From: Saprospiraceae bacterium
GTDB taxonomy: Bacteria > Bacteroidota > Bacteroidia > Chitinophagales > Saprospiraceae
Assembly (NCBI GenBank): GCA_016722295.1
Contig: JADKGL010000007.1
Coordinates: forward strand, 1-32,073
Reading direction: 5' to 3'
Length of the DNA: 32,073 bases
The translations under genes were made by a program, and so were the position numbers. Positions 31,801 through 32,073 of this stretch are shown here, piece after piece; position 1 is the stretch's first letter, and each line of letters opens with the position of its first letter. Under the pieces are notes generated by a model, which saw only the letters and a list, made by a program, of their open reading frames with translations, was not told the DNA's origin and ran no database searches.

Positions 31801-32073
31801 CTTCAATGATTTTGGTTGGAGGTCCATATAGTTATGAATCATACAATGTCATGTTGTTTGACAAATTAATGAATTTTATTCTAATGCAACTTTAAATTCA
31901 AGTTATTTAGGACAAACTATAACTGCAAAGTAGTGAACGCATGTGATGGCAATAGTTGTTGGTCAAAAGTATTGGTTGAAGATAAATTAAAACCAACAAT
32001 TGCTTGTGTGAATGATACGATTGATTGTTTTAAATTGGATAGTTATTTAGGACCTGATGTGCGTGATAATTGT
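25882..32073 (+). CDS. giant SdrD-like/DUF11-like repeat surface protein, 5' part, frameshifted
   Basis: More than 2000 codons, open at the window end. The ATG at 25882 is possible; an in-frame ATG at 25930 gives a better signal peptide (MLRRQNFINYTLGIIMLLLHFNASSQ). An SdrD-B-like domain (44-110, EGYSFNDKDVNGIKS) is followed by a large unique region (110-560), a second SdrD-B-like domain (565-650, IGNYVWLDKDGDGVQDANEKGIAG), then DUF11-like modules starting DLAL/DIAL with NQG and VVDYLPxGF motifs, at 28048, 28519, 28996, 29467, 29947, 30156 and 30640. Each is joined by an Asp-rich linker (DSDSRPDSDSSNDVGG...GDGTSDEDDHD). After 31140 an Ig/PKD-like region (LSTYNWTISSGG...INVLWNGA) leads into an HYR-like module (NSCWSKVLVEDKLKPTIACVNDTIDC). 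Breaks are near 29985, 30550, 31185, 31460 and 31850. It is likely a long cell-surface adhesin. Confidence 0.85.

Overview
The window is AT-rich DNA from a Bacteroidota bacterium. Several secreted proteins end in type IX secretion (T9SS) sorting domains of type A (M36 protease, YCF/BNR-like protein, dockerin-bearing adhesin) or type B/gliding-associated (PKD protein). HYR-like, SdrD-like and DUF11-like modules are stacked into very large surface proteins, and one promoter has the Bacteroidota TTTG-N20-TAnnTTTG form. Bacillithiol synthesis (bshB1) also fits. The family Saprospiraceae is my best guess from domain style; this is inference, not proof.

Layout. 1-2.2 kb: the 3' part of an EI24-like membrane protein and an exported beta-helix protein. 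2.2-3.3 kb: no convincing gene, but a block of decayed direct repeats and small hairpins. 3.3-5.5 kb (minus): a tight rlmB / TraB-GumN / gamma-carbonic-anhydrase operon. 5.5-9.1 kb: an M36 fungalysin-type protease with PA insert and T9SS tail, followed by a clear terminator. 9.2-10.3 kb: two small membrane or exported proteins with REP-like palindromes between and after them. 10.5-13.4 kb (minus): a Cys-rich exported protein, whose first codons are a seven-copy heptanucleotide repeat, followed by a long BNR-like T9SS protein. 13.5-14.6 kb: a VapBC-type toxin-antitoxin pair held between two 163-bp direct repeats; the inner repeat contains the last 14 codons of bshB1. 14.5-16.3 kb (minus): fabH-bshB1. 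16.4-20.75 kb (minus): three exported proteins (a T9SS-type secreted protein of unknown role, a thioredoxin-like lipoprotein, a PKD/type-B T9SS protein). 20.8-21.4 kb: a TsaC/Sua5-type tRNA modification enzyme. 21.7-25.6 kb: an HYR-like/dockerin/T9SS protein. 25.9 kb to the window end: an SdrD-like/DUF11-like giant protein that runs off the edge.

Quality caveat. About two thirds of the genes, including housekeeping ones (fabH, tsaC-like, rlmB), are interrupted by single-base indels, mostly at A, T or G homopolymers, and the reading frame resumes with normal family sequence. This pattern points to residual read or assembly errors rather than real pseudogenes. I therefore join the fragments into single genes and mark the break sites. 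The genes with intact frames are the beta-helix protein, gamma-carbonic anhydrase, the two small exported/membrane proteins, the Cys-rich protein, VapBC and bshB1.

The most interesting structures are the direct-repeat-bounded toxin-antitoxin cassette at the 3' end of bshB1, the heptanucleotide repeat in a signal-peptide coding region (a possible phase-variation switch), the REP-like palindrome family, and the Asp-rich linkers of the DUF11-like array, in which one repeat unit has lost about 265 bp.
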